Position numbers and translations under genes: made by a program
The notes under the pieces: generated by a model
Told to the model about the DNA's origin: nothing
What the model saw: only the letters and a program-made list of their open reading frames with translations
Databases searched by the model: none
Shown: one piece after another, positions 59,380-64,000 of the stretch
How positions within the stretch are numbered: the stretch's first letter is position 1
Layout: every line of letters begins with the position of its first letter
DNA from: Monarcha castaneiventris obscurior
Taxonomy: Eukaryota; Chordata; Aves; Passeriformes; Monarchidae
NCBI GenBank assembly: GCA_026261815.1
Contig: JAMPIT010000417.1
Coordinates: 839,501 to 903,500 of the forward strand
Direction: 5' to 3'
Length of the DNA stretch: 64,000 nucleotides

Positions 59380-59935
59380 AAAGACCTGAGGGTCCTGGTG
59401 GACAACAAGCTGTCCATGAGCCAGCAGTGCTCTTGTGGCCAAGAAGGCCAATGAGTTCCTGGGGTACATTAGGAAGAGCATTGCCAGCAGGTCAAGGGAG
59501 GTGATCCTGCCCCTCTACTCAGCCCTGGTGAGGCACATCTGGAGTGCTGTGTCCAGTTCTGGGCTCCTCAGGACAAGAGAGACATGGAGCTCCTGGAGAG
59601 GGTCCTGCAGAGGGATTGGAGCTTCTCTCTCATGAGGTAAGGCTGAGGAAGCTGGGCCTGTTCAGCCTCGAGAAGAGATGACTGAGAGGGCACCCCATCA
59701 ATATTTATCAGTATTGAAGGGAGGGTACCAAGAGGATGGAGCCAGGCTCTTCTTGGTGGTGTCCAACAACAGGACAAGAGGCAATGGGCAGAAACTGATG
59801 CACAGGATGTTCCATCTGAACATGAGGAAAAACTTCTTTACTGTGCAGGTGACTGAGCACTGGAACAGATTGTCCAGGGAGGTTGTGGAGTCTCCCTCAT
59901 CCTCCTCTAGGATGACCCTGCTTGAGGGTCAAAAT
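59380..59935 (+). mobile_element. CR1 LINE fragment (reverse-transcriptase C-terminus and 3' region)
   Basis: Translated on plus, the text contains the CR1 reverse-transcriptase C-terminal run: LRVLVDNKLSMSQQC, then a frame break, then KKANEFLGYIRKSIASRSRE and VILPLYSALV, then another break (GTGAGGCACATCTGG has lost a base relative to the usual CR1 text). The following GAGAAGAGATGACTGAGAGG and AGGAAAAACTTCTTTACTGT blocks are standard CR1. Both ends are truncated. The 3' tail repeats are absent and homology ends near 59935. Several frameshifts make it a non-functional relic, so the open frames at 59435-59635 and 59678-59941 are remnants. Confidence 0.93.
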
Positions 59936-59944
59936 TGCTGAAAT

Positions 59945-60780
59945 ATGTCTGAGTTACTACACAGGAGGCAGCTGCTTACAAGGGTTATAAGGGTATGTGC
60001 TAGCTCAAAGGAACACTTTATTAGAAATAGATCTCTATAGAGAATTTTTTCTAAGAATGTACAAAGTATAACGAGAAAAAACACCACAAGATTGCATAAC
60101 ATGATTTTGATAGAATTTCATTGAAGTGCCTTTGGCTTTTAATGCGTACTTATCATGCTGATTTGTAAATAGCAGTAGTTAGACTCAAATTTAGCACCCT
60201 TGTGCCTGTACTAGAGCCAGGTACATTTACTGTATGTCTTAAAAATACCATAGGAGTATTTCCAACCTAGTCCATGAGAACTAATGAAAAGTTCCAAGGT
60301 ATTTGGAAAAACATTCCTAATTTCTTCCATGTACAGTAATTTCTATAACTTTCCTTTTTTGTTATCAGAAGAAACATAATGCTAAGGAACACATCCAAGT
60401 AATAAATACACACCCAATTTATAACACCAGAAAGAGCAATATTCACTGGCTCCATGCAGGATATCTCACTCAAAAAAACATTTGAATTGTTTGGTAAAGT
60501 GGTTTGTTATTGTTGGGAATTTTTTTTCCTGTTCAACTTTTCTCTTTAACAATGGACCATTTTCTTCATTGACTTCTTACTGAACTCCCTCCTAGTTTTG
60601 TCACGTAAGGATAGCTTGGTCAAATTAAGGATGCCAGGTCATCTGGAGAGTTAAGCCTGAAAAGGGAGTAAAACTCATCTCCTGTCTTGAAGTCAGACAG
60701 AAAAACACTTATCTGAGTGTCTCTCAGACCCGTTTGTTTTTAAACTAGTGTGACAGGAAGGGAAAGAATGTGAGTAAGAT
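59945..60780. other. AT-rich non-coding stretch
   Basis: No gene or repeat was recognised. Confidence 0.6.
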
Positions 60781-60789
60781 TCTTCAGGG

Positions 60790-61300
60790 AAGCCTCTTCT
60801 CAGCTGGGGGGAATAGGTTTGATAGCAGCATAGAACATTGTTGCATCACTCACATTGTGCATCCTGTGGCCAGGACCAGCCCAAGTACATGTGGGGGCTT
60901 GAGGACGACTGTCAACTGAAAAGATTCAGAGTCTTCTTTAGCGCAATCTCCCAAGGGCTTCCAAGTTCAGCAAAGCTCTTCATTAGGTTCCTCCTCCCTG
61001 TTTGCTCCTCCTAAGCTGGCCAAGCACACTTGCCAAGACAAGCTGCTGCTGGTTGGAGCAATGACGCAGGGAAGGGTTGGAGCATCTGCCATGGTTGTGC
61101 AAGGCTCTGGGCCATGCCAGCAGCAGCAGGGACCAGAGTGACCCACTGTTCAACAGGTCAAGCCTGGGGGCCAGTAGAGCATCCCCAGCTGGTGGCTGAA
61201 GTCCACAGCAGGCTTTCTGTGCTATGGGCCTGTTTGGTCATAGTTTTCTTCCCCCTTCTTTCTGTTAATTTAATACAGAGGATGAAATTTTGGCTGAAAA
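60790..61300. other. GC-richer patch, no gene identified
   Basis: About 500 bases are somewhat GC-richer, with a 94-codon plus frame (61030-61314) that gives an alanine-, glycine- and tryptophan-containing product without a recognised domain. No splice sites or repeat family were seen. Confidence 0.35.
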
Positions 61301-61314
61301 TCAATAGTTTTTAA

Positions 61315-63225
61315 CATTTGTTTCAATGTGGCAAGAATTTTATCCAAACCCTTCATGCCTCACTGAGGACAATAACACAAAGAGCACTGTTTTGGAAAGA
61401 GAAAGGCATCAAGTTTGCCAGCAGCTTTGTTTATTGTGTTTGGGGGCTTCATGATGTAGTCTCCCACTCACTTCTTTTTTAAATGTTACTTTGGCTTTTG
61501 AAAGTCTTGTAACCTAAAATATAATGATTAAAATTTTGTATGCGATTTCCAAAGCTGGTTTTCATTCCCTAGGGAGTATTAATTCTGGTTTAATTTGTTT
61601 TTCATCTTCATTGTGCAACAAAACACAGTTTTGTTTTTAAAAGGAGGATCAAACTGATACGGGAATATGCGTACAAGTGTTGGCAGGCATTTCTTGAGGA
61701 GAGCTGCAGCCCATGATCTTGGACTTCAAACAAAAAATGTGCACAGCTCACATGAACTTGAATTTGCCCTTTATTTGTGATACCCATAAACATTAATGAT
61801 GCTTTGTTTTTAATCCCAGTAAGCCTATGTTGTTACTTTGGGTCTTTTAATAGTGTCTATTTATATTGTGAAATCATGACAACTGTGTTGTCTTCCCGTA
61901 AAGCCAAAGGTCAAGGGTCTGCTACAGCAAATACTAACACATGTGAAAAACTTCACTCATATGAATAATCAAATTGATTTTAACAGGGATGTGTTTTTAG
62001 GGTCAGGCTCCCAATATTTTGACATACTTCTTGAAATGTTCTGTGGGTAGGAGTCATTGACTTTCATATGGTGATGAAATGCTCTAAACACACAAATAAC
62101 TCCCCTCCAAAAGATAGGAATATGTTTGGGTTATCAAGTTTTAACAGTTACAGTTTTACTTGCTAGCTTTCTTTTCCTGAATACAAGTAGTGTTGGAGGA
62201 GCTCTTAGAAGAGATGAAATAGAATCAGTGATGATTCTATATAGTAATGATTCCTATAAGTTAATATATTTAACATTCTTCTCCCTTCCCAAGTGAGCCT
62301 ACATGTAACCACAAGTTTGGAGATCTCAGTGTAGTTTTTTGCCTTAATTTTCTGATAAAGAATGATGGAACTGATTACCTTTACAACAGTGATGTACTGC
62401 ATTTAGTAATTTATGTTGTGTACAGATCATTGGTGAGATGAAATAGAGAAATGTGCTTGGGAGAACACTCTTTTTAATCATAAGAACTATAAAAATTCAT
62501 GCTTTATACAATAAATATTATTCTATTTTTAAGACTATACTTAGCTGTTGTGCCTCTGCAGTGCATGTGCTGTAAAAGTAAATAAAAGAGACACACAAAA
62601 TTCCAAATATAACCGGTAGTTATTCAGGATAAGCAGCATGCCTTATAAAGAGAATTTCCTAGTTATCTGTTGAGATAATAGAGTGATCCTTGGAAAGCCT
62701 TTTTGCAAATAAGCTAATAATTTTTCCCATTGTTTACACAGATTCCAGATGTGTTAGAATGCAATTTCTGCAAAAATTTGTCTCAGAAAATCATGTCAGG
62801 AGCAAATTTGTTTCCGGCTTTTTATTGGAATATATTCAATGGTTTTCCATGTTGCATTTCGAACCTTGGTCTCAAAATACATATTCTATACCTGTGATTT
62901 CTACTGTTAAATTAGGGAGATGCTTCAAATATGTTTATTCTTCCTATAAAGGTGGAAAAAATTTGGAAAAGTTAGAGTGTAGATTAAAATTTATGAACAT
63001 CAGTATCTTTTAAATTTGTAAACATATATGAGCTATTTTCTTCACATCACCTTAAGTAGTAATGCCACAAAACTAACAAAGGATATGCAGTCTAGGTGTC
63101 ATAACCTCCCTGAGAGTAAAAGGAACACTTCTTCCATTAACATGGAGTTGTGTGCATGGTCTGTCCAGTGATACAAAATGTCATTTAAGACATTCCATCA
63201 TTCCCTGCTTGAGCACTCTGCTCTA
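61315..63225. other. AT-rich non-coding stretch
   Basis: Open frames reach 107 codons (62690-63013, plus, from a TTG rather than ATG). No gene, repeat or RNA was recognised. Confidence 0.6.
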
Positions 63226-63231
63226 ATCTCA

Positions 63232-63470
63232 TGAGGTACCCAGGGAAGAAACAATGATAGCCAAGGCATTAAAATGTAATCAAGATATGCAAATTCATAT
63301 CTGAATGTGATTTGCTTGGAAAGAGAAATTAATCTAGGCATGGTCAAATAAACAGTGTGTAATATGGATAATTAATCACCAAATTAGCAGCTGTAGTCCC
63401 ATGAGAAGATTACGCAAATTAAAAAGGCCCCCATCTACAGTCACAATTAGAGTATTTAATACCAAACTCT
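63232..63470. promoter_or_regulatory. candidate conserved enhancer-like block
   Basis: In 240 bases there are a SOX-type AACAATG (63251), a POU octamer-like GATATGCAAATTCAT (63285), a GGATAATTAATCACC homeodomain cluster (63366), a CAGCTG E-box (63389) and a second GCAAATTAAAAAGGC element (63413). The text is non-repetitive, has no long open frame and changes composition abruptly at its edges. Motif density of this kind is typical of vertebrate developmental enhancers, but conservation was not tested. Confidence 0.28.
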
Positions 63471-64000
63471 AAACAAAACAAAGCCCCTGGGAGAACCACA
63501 AAACAAGCAAATCAAACTTAGAAAATCTCTCCATGAAATTTGGAAGATGACCCACTAAGCGCTTTATTTTTCCTGGTTTACAGAAACTGATTGATTTTCC
63601 CATTGACATACCAGGCTCACTGAATAACCTGCAACTTTGAAGCACCACCAAAGTTGCTTTACACAAGACTAAACTTCCATTCATACAGTCCAAATCAGCA
63701 GATAAAAGAGGTAGGGACTAGAAGGTAAATCATCATCCCTGGGGCCCAGTCCATGTAAAACAGGGATGGATACTCCAGAGATATGTTAGGTGTCTTCTGC
63801 ACACGTAGAAGTTGTCTCCAGCAACTTCAGTTGCTGCTTTGCCCTTGTGTTTCAATAATCTCTTTTTATCTCTCTCAACATAGTATTTTTCCCATATTTG
63901 TAATATGTCCTGAAAATATTTGTTCTACCTCCTCTGAAAACCTAATCCACACGTTTGCTTTTCACTGGTTAATCCAAGACCATGACATCAAGAATGCTTC
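63471..64000. other. AT-rich non-coding end of window
   Basis: A 74-codon minus frame (63469-63693) has no recognised content. Nothing else was seen up to the window edge. Confidence 0.6.

Noticed and set aside
59435..59941. Two plus-strand open frames resembling part of a polymerase
   Set aside because: They are pieces of a frameshifted CR1 reverse transcriptase, not a host gene.
1..64000. tRNA, rRNA, spliceosomal snRNA, CRISPR array, operon or prophage
   Set aside because: No tRNA B-box-like GGTTCGA text, no snRNA-like body, no regularly spaced repeats and no dense same-strand coding was seen. The window is vertebrate non-coding DNA.

Overview
The window looks like non-coding chromosomal DNA from a bird. 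The evidence is four fragments of the avian CR1 LINE (two adjacent on the minus strand near 16.7-17.3 kb, one on the plus strand near 53.0-53.2 kb, one on the plus strand near 59.4-59.9 kb). One of these keeps the family's ATTCTATG-type 3' tail repeats and two keep recognisable pieces of the CR1 reverse-transcriptase C-terminus. The background is AT-rich and poor in CpG, interspersed repeats are sparse, and open frames are short, as expected of a large intron or intergenic tract in a small vertebrate genome. Nothing points to a prokaryote: no operons, ribosome-binding sites, tRNA, rRNA or CRISPR were seen.

No protein-coding gene could be recognised. The longest open frame is 172 codons (57813-58331, plus) and none of the open frames resembles a family I can name. 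What remains is (a) ordinary AT-rich sequence; (b) a few slightly GC-richer patches (12.2-12.4, 34.35-34.65, 41.5-42.8, 49.4-50.3, 57.8-58.5 and 60.8-61.3 kb) in which open frames are longer on several strands; (c) simple repeats, chiefly a perfect (TTTTA)15 at 15.9 kb and a (GGGAGA)12 purine tract at 9.6 kb; (d) short, almost perfect tandem duplications at 13.15, 42.6 and 48.3 kb; and (e) motif-dense AT-rich blocks (8.0, 14.9-15.1, 35.1-36.2, 45.0-45.3 and 63.2-63.5 kb) that look like conserved non-coding elements.

Layout: 0-9.6 kb is unremarkable AT-rich DNA with candidate exon-like signals at 5.9, 6.8 and 8.4 kb. From 9.6 to 16 kb it carries microsatellites and a 61-bp tandem duplication containing a splice-acceptor-like pyrimidine tract. 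At 16.7-17.3 kb is the CR1 pair. From 17.3 to 36 kb the DNA is almost repeat-free and AT-rich. A ZNF143-type motif lies at 36.88 kb. From 41.5 to 42.8 kb and again from 49.4 to 50.3 kb there are GC-richer patches of unknown origin. CR1 fragments follow at 53 and 59.4 kb, with a 172-codon open frame plus a consensus splice donor between them at 57.8-58.5 kb. The window ends in a homeodomain/POU-motif-dense block at 63.2-63.5 kb.

The most interesting leads are a possible 15-nt microexon at 6819-6833 with both splice sites and an upstream TGC element, a possible 3'-terminal exon at 30287-30440 ending in an overlapping stop and AATAAA, the near-consensus ZNF143 motif, and the distal element at 63.2 kb. 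All are hypotheses from sequence alone. RNA-seq and cross-species alignment would settle them.
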